This document shows, one piece after another, positions 16,431 through 25,144 of a DNA stretch of 64,000 nt (within the stretch, counting starts at the first letter, position 1; each line of letters opens with the position of its first letter). The notes under the pieces are model-generated. The model saw nothing but the letters and a program-made list of their open reading frames with translations, was not told the origin of the DNA and ran no database searches. The stretch covers positions 20,453 through 84,452 of the forward strand of contig NZ_BOOP01000047.1 in assembly GCF_016863295.1 (NCBI RefSeq), given 5' to 3'. The position numbers and the translations under genes were made by a program. The stretch is from Planotetraspora phitsanulokensis. GTDB taxonomy: Bacteria > Actinomycetota > Actinomycetes > Streptosporangiales > Streptosporangiaceae.

Positions 16431-18068
16431 GTGAGGCACACCGGTACGCACGACCACATCCGTGGTGACGGCCGTGGCGGCCACCACCACGGCGACGTGC
16501 CCACGGTCTACTCGGCGTACGTCCCGGACCACGACCACGCGCACGACGACGAGGCGCTGAGCCCGATCGAGGACAACCCCATCTGGCAGCAGGACAACGT
16601 CACGCTGCACAGTGTGGGCATCGACATCGGATCGTCCGGCACGCAGGTCCTGTTCTCCCGACTGCACCTTCGGCGGATCGGCGAGGACCTGACGACCCGT
16701 TACATCGTGGTCCGCCGGCAGACGCTGTACCGCTCCCCCGTCTCGCTCACCCCGTACGCGAGCGGCGAGCACATCGACGCCGAGGCTCTGGGGTCGATCA
16801 TCGACCAGGCCTACGACGGGGCGGACGTCCGCCCGTCCGACGTCGACACCGGCGTCGTGATCCTGACCGGCGAGGCGCTGCGCCGTCGCAACGCCGAGGC
16901 CATCGCGAGCGTCCTGGCCGAGCGCGGGGGCGAGCTGGTCAACGCGACCGCGGGCCACAACATGGAGGCGATGCTCGCCGCCTATGGCTCGGGCGCGGCG
17001 AAGGTGTCGCACGACACCGGGCTGCGCATCCTGAACATCGACATCGGAGGCGGGACGACGAAGCTCGCGGTGCTGGACGGCGGCCGGGTCGCGACGACGG
17101 CCGCGGTCCACATCGGTGGCCGGCTCCTGGTCGTCGATAATCAGGACCGCATCGTCCGCCTCGACCCGGCCGGACGTCGTCACGCCGCGCGTGCCGGCTA
17201 CGCCTGGGAACTCGGCGACGTCGCCCGGCCGGAGGAGCTGCAGAAGGTGGCGGAGACGATGGCGGACGCGATCGTCGCGGCACTCAGCGCTGATCCGCTC
17301 CCCGAGGACGTCGCAGGGCTCTACCTCACCGAGCGGCCGGCGGAGGCCGGGCCGATCGACGGGGTGATGTTCTCGGGCGGGGTGGCGGAGTACGTCTACG
17401 ACCGGGAGAGCGGCACCTTCGGCGACCTCGGCCGGCCGCTCGGCCGGGCGTTGCGCCGGCGGGTCGACTCCGGGGCGCTGCCGTTCCCGCTCCTGCCACC
17501 GGGCGAATGCATTCGCGCCACCGCCCTGGGCGCGTCGGAGTACAGCGTGCAGCTCAGCGGGAACACCGGCTACATCACCGACCCCGACGCGCTGCTCCCC
17601 CGCCGCAACCTGCAGGTGATACGGCCGCACTACGAGCTCGGGGAGACGGTCGACGCGGCGGCGATCGCGGCGGCGATCCGGCGACACCTCGTCGCCCTCG
17701 ACGTCGGCCAGACCGGCGCCGACGTCGCCCTCGCCATGTCCTGGAACGGCCTGCCGAGCTACGACCGGCTCATATCCTTCGCACGCGGCCTACGTGATGG
17801 CCTCGCGGACCGGATCACGCAGGGCCGGCCGGTGTACGTCATGCTCGACGGCGACGTGGCCATGACGCTCGGCAGACTGCTGCGGGAGGAGCTCGCGGTC
17901 ACCGGCGAGCTCCTGGTCATCGACGGTCTCAACCTACGCGATTTCGACTACATCGACATCGGCCGGATACGGTTCCCGTCGAACACCGTACCGGTCACGA
18001 TAAAGTCGCTGCTCTTCCAGCAGGACCCCCGGCACGACCGGCCGACGTGTGACGGCGACCCACTCTGA
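16431..18068 (+). CDS. EutA-like reactivating factor (ethanolamine ammonia-lyase reactivase family) with His-rich N-terminus
   Basis: A 545-residue actin-like ATPase-fold protein. VGIDIGSSGTQVLFSRLHLR is the phosphate-1 motif, LNIDIGGGTTKLAVL the phosphate-2 motif and GVMFSGGVAEYVY the adenosine motif; TGEALRRRNAEAIASVLAE and ATAGHNMEAMLAAYGSG are EutA hallmarks. EutA releases damaged cobalamin from ethanolamine ammonia-lyase, but no EutB or EutC is in this window. The first 50 residues, after start GTG 16431 (GAGGAG upstream), are rich in His and Asp (HTGTHDH, GGHHHGD, DHDHAHDD) and may bind metal. It may service an unknown radical or B12 enzyme encoded elsewhere, or have been reassigned. 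Confidence 0.85.
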   Translation: MRHTGTHDHIRGDGRGGHHHGDVPTVYSAYVPDHDHAHDDEALSPIEDNPIWQQDNVTLHSVGIDIGSSGTQVLFSRLHLRRIGEDLTTRYIVVRRQTLYRSPVSLTPYASGEHIDAEALGSIIDQAYDGADVRPSDVDTGVVILTGEALRRRNAEAIASVLAERGGELVNATAGHNMEAMLAAYGSGAAKVSHDTGLRILNIDIGGGTTKLAVLDGGRVATTAAVHIGGRLLVVDNQDRIVRLDPAGRRHAARAGYAWELGDVARPEELQKVAETMADAIVAALSADPLPEDVAGLYLTERPAEAGPIDGVMFSGGVAEYVYDRESGTFGDLGRPLGRALRRRVDSGALPFPLLPPGECIRATALGASEYSVQLSGNTGYITDPDALLPRRNLQVIRPHYELGETVDAAAIAAAIRRHLVALDVGQTGADVALAMSWNGLPSYDRLISFARGLRDGLADRITQGRPVYVMLDGDVAMTLGRLLREELAVTGELLVIDGLNLRDFDYIDIGRIRFPSNTVPVTIKSLLFQQDPRHDRPTCDGDPL

Positions 18069-18138
18069 ACGCTCGCGGATCGACATTCGGGCGACGGCTT
18101 GGCGAAGTGCGCCGACGTGGCCGGCGCGACCTCGATCG

Positions 18139-18921
18139 CTACTCCTCGCCGTCCAGATTCTCCAGACGCGGGTCCTGGTAGTCCGCCAGACGGTCGGCGG
18201 TACGTTGCAGGTGGCGGGTCATGATGCCGCGTGCTCGCTCGAGATCCCGCTGCTCGATCGCCTCGACCAGCTCGAAGTGTTCGTGCGCTCCCCGGGGACC
18301 CATCAACGGCGCGGCGACATGTGCCTGTTGCAGTGACATGAGCATGGGGCCGTGGAAGGTCTGCACCAGCATCTCGATTGCCGGATTGTGCGCTGCGGAC
18401 GCGACCCGCACGTGGAACGCCGCCGACATCGCCATGGTGTAAGAGCCGCTCTCCAGCGCGTTCAGGCCCTGTTCGACGAGGACCCGAAGGTCCGCGATGT
18501 CCTCTTCGGTGGCGCGCTCCACCACCAGCGGCAGGATGCCGAGCTCGAAGACCATACGGGCCTCGGTGACGTCGCCGGCCGTCATCGAAGCCAAGGTCAT
18601 GAGTTCAGCCAGCCCCTTCCCGACGCGTTCGCTGGACGGCTGGACGACGAAGGCGCCTCCCCGAGCCCCGACGCGGATCTCCACCAGCCCACTGGCCTCG
18701 AGCACCCGGAGAGCCTCGCGGACCGTCACTCTGCTGACGCCGAACTGCTCACACAGACTGCGCTCGCTGGGCAGCCGGTCGCCGGGGACGAGCTTGCCCT
18801 CTCTTATCAGGAGCCGCACCTGCTCCACGATGACCTCGGAGATGCGGTCGACGCTCACCGGGCTGAACAGGCCCTTCGTCCCTCCGAGGCCCGCCGTCCC
18901 ATCCGATGGGCCCATTGCCAT
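18139..18921 (-). CDS. FadR-family GntR transcriptional regulator 1
   Basis: A 260-residue regulator. The N-terminal winged helix has ERSLCEQFGVSRVTVREALR as its recognition helix and VRVGARGG-like wing residues; the C-terminal FCD all-helical domain (about 100-235) keeps metal/ligand histidines in AFHVRVAS, GAHEHFEL and MTRHLQ. Its DNA-reading helix is identical to that of the regulator at 30621, so both should see the same operators. Start ATG 18921 with GGAGGG upstream is preferred; a longer frame to 19005 would run through the operator at 18978. The operator position suggests autoregulation and control of the divergent gene at 19209. The gene converges on the EutA-like gene. Confidence 0.9.
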   Translation of the reverse strand: MAMGPSDGTAGLGGTKGLFSPVSVDRISEVIVEQVRLLIREGKLVPGDRLPSERSLCEQFGVSRVTVREALRVLEASGLVEIRVGARGGAFVVQPSSERVGKGLAELMTLASMTAGDVTEARMVFELGILPLVVERATEEDIADLRVLVEQGLNALESGSYTMAMSAAFHVRVASAAHNPAIEMLVQTFHGPMLMSLQQAHVAAPLMGPRGAHEHFELVEAIEQRDLERARGIMTRHLQRTADRLADYQDPRLENLDGEE

Positions 18922-18977
18922 ACCGGCGTCCCTCCACGATCTTGGCGGATCCCCCGCGCTCTTCATGTTACCAGGAA

Positions 18978-18988
18978 TGGTCTGACCA
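18978..18988. promoter_or_regulatory. GntR/FadR-type operator copy 5 (TGGTCTGACCA)
   Basis: Perfect palindrome 57 bp upstream of the regulator 1 start, in the divergent region shared with the decarboxylase-like gene at 19209. Confidence 0.7.
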
Positions 18989-19092
18989 ATACGCTCAGCA
19001 ACCACCGCCGCCTACCAAGTCGCAACGCCTGGTCGCCCCGATGCGGCGCCAGACCGGGCCCCGCACACCACTAGCGGCGCACCAACATTGGG

Positions 19093-19111
19093 CAAATGGT
19101 CTGATTATTTG
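19093..19111. promoter_or_regulatory. degenerate operator half-site nested in a CAAAT/ATTTG inverted repeat
   Basis: TGGTCTGATTA (19097-19107) repeats the left half of the site at 18978 exactly and then diverges. It is framed by the inverted repeat CAAAT...ATTTG. It lies about 100 bp ahead of the divergent gene at 19209 and could be a weaker second site. Confidence 0.4.
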
Positions 19112-19208
19112 CTAGTATCCCACACGGAGCTGGTCGGAATCACCGCAGCATCGGCGCGCAAGCTCCGGATGCAGCCGTGTCGGCGGATGTCCGTGAACGG
19201 GAGAGAAC

Positions 19209-20156
19209 ATGCCGAGCATGCCGCTACGGACGGTGGCCCGAACCCAGGGGAACAACCGCGCTCTCAAGAATGGCACGGTCACCCCGAAGCGATTCGACCT
19301 CGCCTTCGAGGAGGTCCCGGTTCTCGTCGACGCCTTCCGCCGGATGGTTCGGGGGCTCGAATTCGACGTCTGCGAGATGGCGATGACGACCTACCTCTGC
19401 GCCAAAGCGCACAGCAAGCCGTTCACGGCACTGCCGATCTTCCTGGTGCGCGGATTCCATCACGGCGCCATCGTGCGCGCCCCGGAGGCCGGCATTCGAG
19501 ATCCGAAGGATCTCGAAGGTCGAAAGGTCGGCGTCAATCGCGGATACACCGTGACGACCGGCGTGTGGGCGCGCGGCGTCTTGCAGGACGAGTACGGTGT
19601 CGACCTCAGCAAGGTGACCTGGGTGCCCTCCGGAGACGAACACGTCGCCGAGTACCGTCCCCCGGGCAACGTCAAGCCGCTACAGCCGGGAGAGAGCCTC
19701 GCCGACCTGGTGGCCACCGGCGAACTCGCTGCCGCGGTCGGCGTCGATTCCAGCCCTCCTGACCTCCTGCCGCTGATACCCGACGCGACGGAGGCCGGCT
19801 TCGCCGCGCTTCGCCGCCGCGGTCATTACCCCATCAACCACTTGGTGGTCGTACGGGACGACCTGCTCGCGGCGCACCCCGGATTGGCCACGGACGTGTT
19901 CGAAGCCTTCGTCGAGGCCAAGAACCTGTACGTCGACCGGCTACGTCGCGACGCGATCGAGGAACCGACACCGACGGATCTCATGTACCGGCGCGTCATG
20001 GAGATCACCGGCGCGGACCCGCTGCCCTACGGCATAGCGCCGAACCGTGCCGTCATCGACGAGCTCATCGAGCATGCGACAAGCCAACGCATCCTCGATA
20101 CGCGGCCCGCCGTGGAGTCGCTGTTCGCGGAGAGCACCGTGAATCTGACCGGTTGA
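19209..20156 (+). CDS. second 4,5-dihydroxyphthalate decarboxylase-like protein
   Basis: A 315-residue protein of the same family as that at 13365, recognisable by LEFDVCEMAMTTYLCAKA, FTALPIFLVRGFHHGAIVRA, EAGIRDPKDLEGRKVGVNRG and the late HYPINHLVVVRDDL block. It is clearly divergent from the first copy, so the pair probably acts on two different intermediates, or one member is a binding protein rather than an enzyme. No signal peptide. GGGAGAGAAC precedes ATG 19209. It is followed after 62 bp by the RpiB-like gene and lies divergent from regulator 1. Confidence 0.82.
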   Translation: MPSMPLRTVARTQGNNRALKNGTVTPKRFDLAFEEVPVLVDAFRRMVRGLEFDVCEMAMTTYLCAKAHSKPFTALPIFLVRGFHHGAIVRAPEAGIRDPKDLEGRKVGVNRGYTVTTGVWARGVLQDEYGVDLSKVTWVPSGDEHVAEYRPPGNVKPLQPGESLADLVATGELAAAVGVDSSPPDLLPLIPDATEAGFAALRRRGHYPINHLVVVRDDLLAAHPGLATDVFEAFVEAKNLYVDRLRRDAIEEPTPTDLMYRRVMEITGADPLPYGIAPNRAVIDELIEHATSQRILDTRPAVESLFAESTVNLTG

Positions 20157-20218
20157 GCACTCCGAATCTTGTGGCGATGTACGCAATCCGACCAGGCAAC
20201 AGTTAGTGAGGCGGGCGC

Positions 20219-20674
20219 ATGCGGATAGCCATCGCGGCGGATCACCATGGTCTTGCGTTGAAGGCGAGGCTGATCACCCGGCTCACCGCGCAAGGTCACG
20301 AGGTCGACGACCGCGGCGCACACGCCGACGGGGAGACGGTGGACTATCCGCCGCTCTGCGCGGACGTCTGCGGCCGGGTCGTCGACGGTCACGCCGACCG
20401 CGCGATCGTGGTGGGAGGCAGCGGGATGGGCGAACTGATCGCCTGCAACAAGATCCGCGGCATCCGCGCCGGGCTGTGTCACGACCTGTTCACCACTGAG
20501 ATCTCCCGCGCCCACAACGACGCCAATGTGATCGTCATCGGCGCCAAGGTCCTCGGCCCGGAACTGGCCGACGAGATTGTCGATCTGTGGTTGAACACCC
20601 GGTTCAAGGGCGGCCCGCACCAGCAGCGGTTGGACCAGATCGCCATGCTCGAGCGTGGCGAGTCGCTGACCTGA
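20219..20674 (+). CDS. RpiB/LacAB-family sugar-phosphate isomerase
   Basis: A 151-residue protein of the ribose-5-phosphate isomerase B / galactose-6-phosphate isomerase family. IAIAADHHGLALK is the N-terminal phosphate motif, DYPPLCADVC follows, and VVGGSGMGELIACNKIRGIRAG has the actinobacterial active-site type with Glu rather than the Cys of Escherichia coli RpiB. AHNDANVIVIGAKVLG completes the pattern. RpiB homologues occasionally serve in catabolic clusters. Here it is co-transcribed with a decarboxylase-like gene, so its substrate may not be a classical pentose phosphate. ATG 20219 follows GTGAGGCGGG. Confidence 0.9.
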   Translation: MRIAIAADHHGLALKARLITRLTAQGHEVDDRGAHADGETVDYPPLCADVCGRVVDGHADRAIVVGGSGMGELIACNKIRGIRAGLCHDLFTTEISRAHNDANVIVIGAKVLGPELADEIVDLWLNTRFKGGPHQQRLDQIAMLERGESLT

Positions 20675-20678
20675 CGGG

Positions 20679-21962
20679 TCATGCCCCTGGCACGGGACGC
20701 CGCTCCTCTTCGGGATCTTCGTCGTCCTCCCCGACCCCCTCGTCATCGGCCTCCACTATTCCGGTGTAGGACCGCACCACGCCGCCCCGCAGCCATGACC
20801 ACCCGGCGACGACCATCGGCCCCAGCCCCCCGATGGTGAGTGCTCCCACGGGTCCGATCACGCCGGCCACCGCCCCGACGACGACGTCTCCGATCGCCGG
20901 ACCGCCCCGCGAGGACATCTGGTAGAAGGCGGTGACTCGGCCGCGGATCTCGTCGGGTGTGTCGATCTGGACCGCGGCATGCCGGATCGTGGTCGACATG
21001 GCGTCGAAGGCGCCGAGGAGCAGGGCGGCGAGCACGGCTAGGACGAAGACCGGCGAGTGCGCCAGGAGGATGGCGGAAATGCCGTAGAGGGCCGTGGAGA
21101 CCAGCAGGACCCGGCCCTGCCGTTGGCTGCGCTGCACGGTACGGAAGACCGCGTACGTCGCGATCAGCGCACCGGCGGACGGGGCGCCGGACAGCACTCC
21201 GTATCCGGTCGCGCCGACGTGCAGCACATCCAGTGCGAGCGCCGGCAGCAGGACGCGATAGGCGCTGAACACGGTCGCCGACAAGTCGAGCAACATGAGG
21301 TTGTAGACGAGCGGCCGGTGGGCGATGTACTTGGCGCCCTCGGCGATCGACCCGAGTATCGAACGGCGTTCCCCGGACGACTCCAGCTTGGAGATCCGGA
21401 GCGTGGCGAGCACTCCGACCAGCACCGCGTAGGACACCGCGTCGACGACGTACATCAGTCCGGGCCCGGCCAGGCTGATGAGCACGCCGGACAGAAGCGG
21501 GCCCACCAGGACGGCGAGCTCCCGCGACGGGTTGAGCAGCGCGACCGCCTGCCCGATCTGGCTCCTGGGCACCAGAGCGGGGATCAGCGCCTGCCGGGCC
21601 GGCTGGTCGAAAGTCGCCGCGGCGGTGGTGAGCACCACGGAGAGCACGACGTGCCATGCCTCGGCCTGGCCGGCCAGCGTCAGCCAGGAGAGCACCACGG
21701 CGACGAGCAACGCGACGCCCTGCGCGGCCTGGAGCAGACGACGCCGGTCCAGGCGGTCAGCGAGTGCTCCGCCCAGCGGGCTGAGGAGAAGCAGCGCGAC
21801 CGCCTGCGCGGCGCCGACCAGCCCGGTGTAGGCGACCGAGTGGGTGAGCTCGTAGACCTGGTAGAAATTCGCCGCCACAGTGCCGCGGGTGCCGATCTGG
21901 GACAGAACGACCCCTGCCCAATACAGCGTGAAGTCGCGGTTGCGCAGGATCGCGGGTGTCAC
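20679..21962 (-). CDS. MFS transporter (EntS/MFS_3-like)
   Basis: A 427-residue integral membrane protein with about 12 hydrophobic segments, the start motif LRNRDFTLYWAGVVLSQIGT and the loop motif PLGGALADRLDRRRLL typical of the MFS_3/enterobactin-exporter type. The tail is strongly acidic (EADDEGVGEDDEDPEEE). It converges on the RpiB-like gene with only 4 bp between stop codons. It starts with GTG 21962. No island operator is seen directly in front, so it may be transcribed by read-through from the ABC operon upstream. Substrate unknown. Confidence 0.88.
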   Translation of the reverse strand: MTPAILRNRDFTLYWAGVVLSQIGTRGTVAANFYQVYELTHSVAYTGLVGAAQAVALLLLSPLGGALADRLDRRRLLQAAQGVALLVAVVLSWLTLAGQAEAWHVVLSVVLTTAAATFDQPARQALIPALVPRSQIGQAVALLNPSRELAVLVGPLLSGVLISLAGPGLMYVVDAVSYAVLVGVLATLRISKLESSGERRSILGSIAEGAKYIAHRPLVYNLMLLDLSATVFSAYRVLLPALALDVLHVGATGYGVLSGAPSAGALIATYAVFRTVQRSQRQGRVLLVSTALYGISAILLAHSPVFVLAVLAALLLGAFDAMSTTIRHAAVQIDTPDEIRGRVTAFYQMSSRGGPAIGDVVVGAVAGVIGPVGALTIGGLGPMVVAGWSWLRGGVVRSYTGIVEADDEGVGEDDEDPEEERRPVPGA

Positions 21963-22156
21963 GCGGTGTCTCCGTGTTCATGGCGATCCTGCGGATCGCG
22001 GTTCGGTCGCTGAGATCCTGTGTCTTCCCTCGTCACTCCGGTCGCTACGCTCCCTGCGTTCCTCAGTCCAGACACAGGCGCTCCCTCACGGGAGCCGCTT
22101 GGGCGCCGAAGGCCCAGAACACTGCCGAGCCCGGCGATTCATGGTCGGATGTGCGG

Positions 22157-23305
22157 TCAGTCGACGGGCACGAGCACGAGCTTGGCGGGATCCATCCGCA
22201 GATAGACCGTGGTCCCGGGTTCGATCGAGGTCGAGGGGTTTCCGCGTGTCCTGAGCTCGTGCTTGCCCAGTCCCACCACGTGGTCGAGGCTGTCTCCGAG
22301 GTAGGCACGGGTCAGGACCGTGCCCTTCCACTCGTTGGGCACCTCGCCCGCCCGGGATGTGGTGCTGACCTCCACCGCTTCCGGCCTCACGGACACGATC
22401 ACGTCGGTGCCGATGGGAAGGGCCGCGGCCGAGTCCAGTACGAGCTGCCCGTCGGCCGTGTCGACGGTGTATCGATCACCGTCCTTGGCCACCACGTTGC
22501 CGGACAGGAAGTTCGACGTACCGATGAACTCGGCGACGAACCGGCAGTTGGGGTTCTCGTATATCTCGCGGGGGCGGCCGAGCTGTACGACGTTGCCGTC
22601 CCGCATGACCGCGATCGAGTTGCTGAGGGCCAGGGCCTCGACCTGGTCATGCGTGACGTACACCGAGGTGATGCCGAGCTCGCGCTGCACCCTCTTGAGC
22701 TCGTAACGCAGTGACTCCCGCAGTTTCGCGTCGAGGTTGGACAGCGGCTCGTCGAGCAGCAGGAGCGGAGGTTCGATCACAAGTGCGCGGGCGAGGGCGA
22801 GCCGCTGCTGCTGACCACCGGAAAGTTTGGTCGCCTGGCGGTCGGCCAGGGCGGCGAGCTCCATGGTGTCGAGCACACGCATCACCCGCTCGGAGATCTC
22901 CTTACGGCTCACGCGGTCGCCGCGCTTTTTCACCTGCAGGGGGAAGGCGACGTTGTCGAAAACCGACATGTGCGGCCAGATGGCGTAGGACTGGAAGACC
23001 ATGCCCAGTCCCCGCTCGTTCGCGGGGATGTTCACCGACTTCTTCCCCTCACTTGAGGAGAAGAGGACGCGGCCACCGACTTCGATGGTCCCCGAGTCAG
23101 GGCGTTCCAGCCCGGCGATCGAGCGTAACGTCGTCGTCTTGCCGCAGCCCGAGGGACCGAGCAAGGTGAACAGCTGACCGTTCTCGACGGTGAAGTTGAC
23201 GTCGTTGACCGCGAACACCCGGGCCTCCCGTGGCGCGGACGCGCGCGAGCTGCGCCGGCGGCGCTCCCCGTCGAAGGTCTTGACGAGGTTGTTGATGCGG
23301 AGCAC
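22157..23305 (-). CDS. ABC importer ATP-binding protein (Fe3+/2-aminoethylphosphonate/polyamine type)
   Basis: A 382-residue ATPase with Walker A GPSGCGKTTT, signature LSGGQQQR, Walker B LLLLDEPLSNLD and a C-terminal TOBE-like domain (VSVRPEAVEVST), as in FbpC/PotA-type importers. Between residues about 12 and 30 there is an unusual Arg/Ser-rich insert (GERRRRSSRASAPREA). Start GTG 23305 has AGGAGG five bases upstream; a longer frame reading to 23608 runs into the permease gene and is not credible. It is the last gene of the importer operon. Confidence 0.92.
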   Translation of the reverse strand: MLRINNLVKTFDGERRRRSSRASAPREARVFAVNDVNFTVENGQLFTLLGPSGCGKTTTLRSIAGLERPDSGTIEVGGRVLFSSSEGKKSVNIPANERGLGMVFQSYAIWPHMSVFDNVAFPLQVKKRGDRVSRKEISERVMRVLDTMELAALADRQATKLSGGQQQRLALARALVIEPPLLLLDEPLSNLDAKLRESLRYELKRVQRELGITSVYVTHDQVEALALSNSIAVMRDGNVVQLGRPREIYENPNCRFVAEFIGTSNFLSGNVVAKDGDRYTVDTADGQLVLDSAAALPIGTDVIVSVRPEAVEVSTTSRAGEVPNEWKGTVLTRAYLGDSLDHVVGLGKHELRTRGNPSTSIEPGTTVYLRMDPAKLVLVPVD

Positions 23306-23331
23306 CTGTCCTCCTGATAAAGGCCGGTTGT

Positions 23332-25059
23332 TCAGTCCTGCCGGAGCCCGACCTTGGCGCCGAGCTTGTAGGCGATGATGACGAGCACGGCGAGGGTGAG
23401 GACCATGACGACACCGAGTGCCGCCAGCACCGTGAACTGGCCGTTCTCGTACTGCTCGAAGATGAGAATGGAAAGCACCTCGTTGCCTGGGCTGTAGAGC
23501 AGGATCGAGCTCGACAGTTCGCGGAACGAGACCACGAGGATGTAGATCCACCCGGCCAGGAGGCCGGGCGACAGGAGCGGCAGGAGCACCCTGCGGAACG
23601 TCTGCCACCAGCTCGCCCCGCTCACCTGCGCCGACTCCTCCAGTTCAGCGGAGATCTGGTGCATCGACGTGACCGCGTAGCGCATGCCGTACGGCATGTA
23701 GCGCGTGCAGTAGGCGATCAGCAGGATGAAGATCGTGCCGTAGATGGGGACAGGGCTGCGCAGGTAGACGAACGAGAGCGCGAGCCCCAGCACCAGACCG
23801 GGGATCACGAGCGGGACGAACGAGAAGTGGTCCACGAGTTGCCGCCCGGGAATCCGCGAGCGCACGACTATCCAGGCGCCGACTGCCATCAGGACCATGA
23901 CGAGCGTTGCCGACCCCAGGCCGAGCACGAGGGAATTCCTCAGCGCCGTCGTCGCGTCGGAGATGTGGAACAGCTCGCGATAGTTGTCCAGGGACATCGA
24001 CGCGAAGGCCTCGGTGGAGGGCGCCTGGTAGAACTTGAGCAGCGAGGTGTAGAGCAGCACGAGCAGCGGCCCGACGACGGTGAGGAAGAAGTACAGCACG
24101 ATGGCGCCGCCCATGACCGGCCGCCACTTGCCCAACTCCATCGGACGAGGGCGGAACCCCTTGCCGGTCACCGTCTGGTAGGTCTTGCCCGACCTCCCGA
24201 CGAGGTTGGAGATCGCGACGCCGATCACCGCCAACACCAGAAGGCCTACCGCCAGTGCTCCCGCGGCGGCGAGGTCCGGCGGGTAGGAGCGCAGAACGAA
24301 GTAGATGCGGCTGGTGAAGACGTAGATGCCGTTCTGCAGGCCGAGCAGGGCCGGCACCTCGAAGCTCTCCAGGCTGCGTACGACCATGACGAGCACGGCG
24401 GCGACGATCGCGGGGCGCGTCAGCGGGACGGTGATTCGGCGGAAGACCTGCCACCTGCTGGCCCCGCTCATCAGCGCAGACTCCTCGAGCGAGGGGTCCA
24501 TCGACCGGAAGGCGGCGACCATGAGGAGGAACACGATGGGCGAAAGGTGCAGGCCCTCGACCCAGACCATCCCCCACACGGTGAAGACGTCGAGGAACCC
24601 CGGGCCGAAGATCGGTTCGATCACCTTGTTGAGCAGGCCGATGTCCGGGCTCGCCAGGAAGATCCACGCGATGGTGTACAGGATCCCCGGGATGATCAAT
24701 GGAATGATCGAGGCGGCGAAGAACAGCCCCTTGAACGGGACGTCCGTCCGGACGTTGAGGTAGGCGAGCGCGGTGCCGACGCACAGCGACAGCACGGCCG
24801 CTCCGACCGCGAACCACAGCGAGTTCCCGATCATGCCGCCGACGCGCGGGTCACCATAGGCACGGGCGAAGCCGCCGAGGGTGAAGCCGTTGGCGTCGAA
24901 GAAGGTGCCCCAGATCAGGTAGTACAGGGGTACGAGCGCGAGATAGCCGATCACGCCGGCGACCACGAGGATGATGATTATCTTGGGGGTCCCCAACCGG
25001 CGCAGCCATCCGAGCGCGGCTCCCTTGCGGGCAGGTACGGCGGGAGATGCCGCGGTCAT
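23332..25059 (-). CDS. ABC importer permease, fused two-domain type (FbpB-like)
   Basis: A 575-residue permease with about 12 membrane helices. It contains two BPD_transp_1 domains in tandem (about residues 70-290 and 340-570), each with an EAA-type loop: EESALMSGASRWQVFRRITV and EESAQVSGASWWQTFRRVLL. Such fused permeases work with a single polypeptide in FbpABC-type importers. ATG 25059 is preceded by GAGGTGAGGG. It sits between the binding-protein genes and the ATPase gene in one minus-strand operon. Confidence 0.92.
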   Translation of the reverse strand: MTAASPAVPARKGAALGWLRRLGTPKIIIILVVAGVIGYLALVPLYYLIWGTFFDANGFTLGGFARAYGDPRVGGMIGNSLWFAVGAAVLSLCVGTALAYLNVRTDVPFKGLFFAASIIPLIIPGILYTIAWIFLASPDIGLLNKVIEPIFGPGFLDVFTVWGMVWVEGLHLSPIVFLLMVAAFRSMDPSLEESALMSGASRWQVFRRITVPLTRPAIVAAVLVMVVRSLESFEVPALLGLQNGIYVFTSRIYFVLRSYPPDLAAAGALAVGLLVLAVIGVAISNLVGRSGKTYQTVTGKGFRPRPMELGKWRPVMGGAIVLYFFLTVVGPLLVLLYTSLLKFYQAPSTEAFASMSLDNYRELFHISDATTALRNSLVLGLGSATLVMVLMAVGAWIVVRSRIPGRQLVDHFSFVPLVIPGLVLGLALSFVYLRSPVPIYGTIFILLIAYCTRYMPYGMRYAVTSMHQISAELEESAQVSGASWWQTFRRVLLPLLSPGLLAGWIYILVVSFRELSSSILLYSPGNEVLSILIFEQYENGQFTVLAALGVVMVLTLAVLVIIAYKLGAKVGLRQD

Positions 25060-25144
25060 GCCCTCACCTCTTTCTGAACCAGTCCTGCGGTGATCGCGGG
25101 CGCGGCGGCACCGCCGATACCGATGCCGCCGCGCGCTTGGTGAC

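Noticed and set aside
18922..19005. Longer N-terminus for GntR regulator 1
   Set aside because: It would place the operator at 18978 inside the gene, and ATG 18921 has a good ribosome-binding site.
23659..25077. 472-residue plus-strand frame opposite the permease gene
   Set aside because: His/Glu/Asp/Gln-rich shadow composition, no ribosome-binding site, and the opposite strand encodes a canonical permease.
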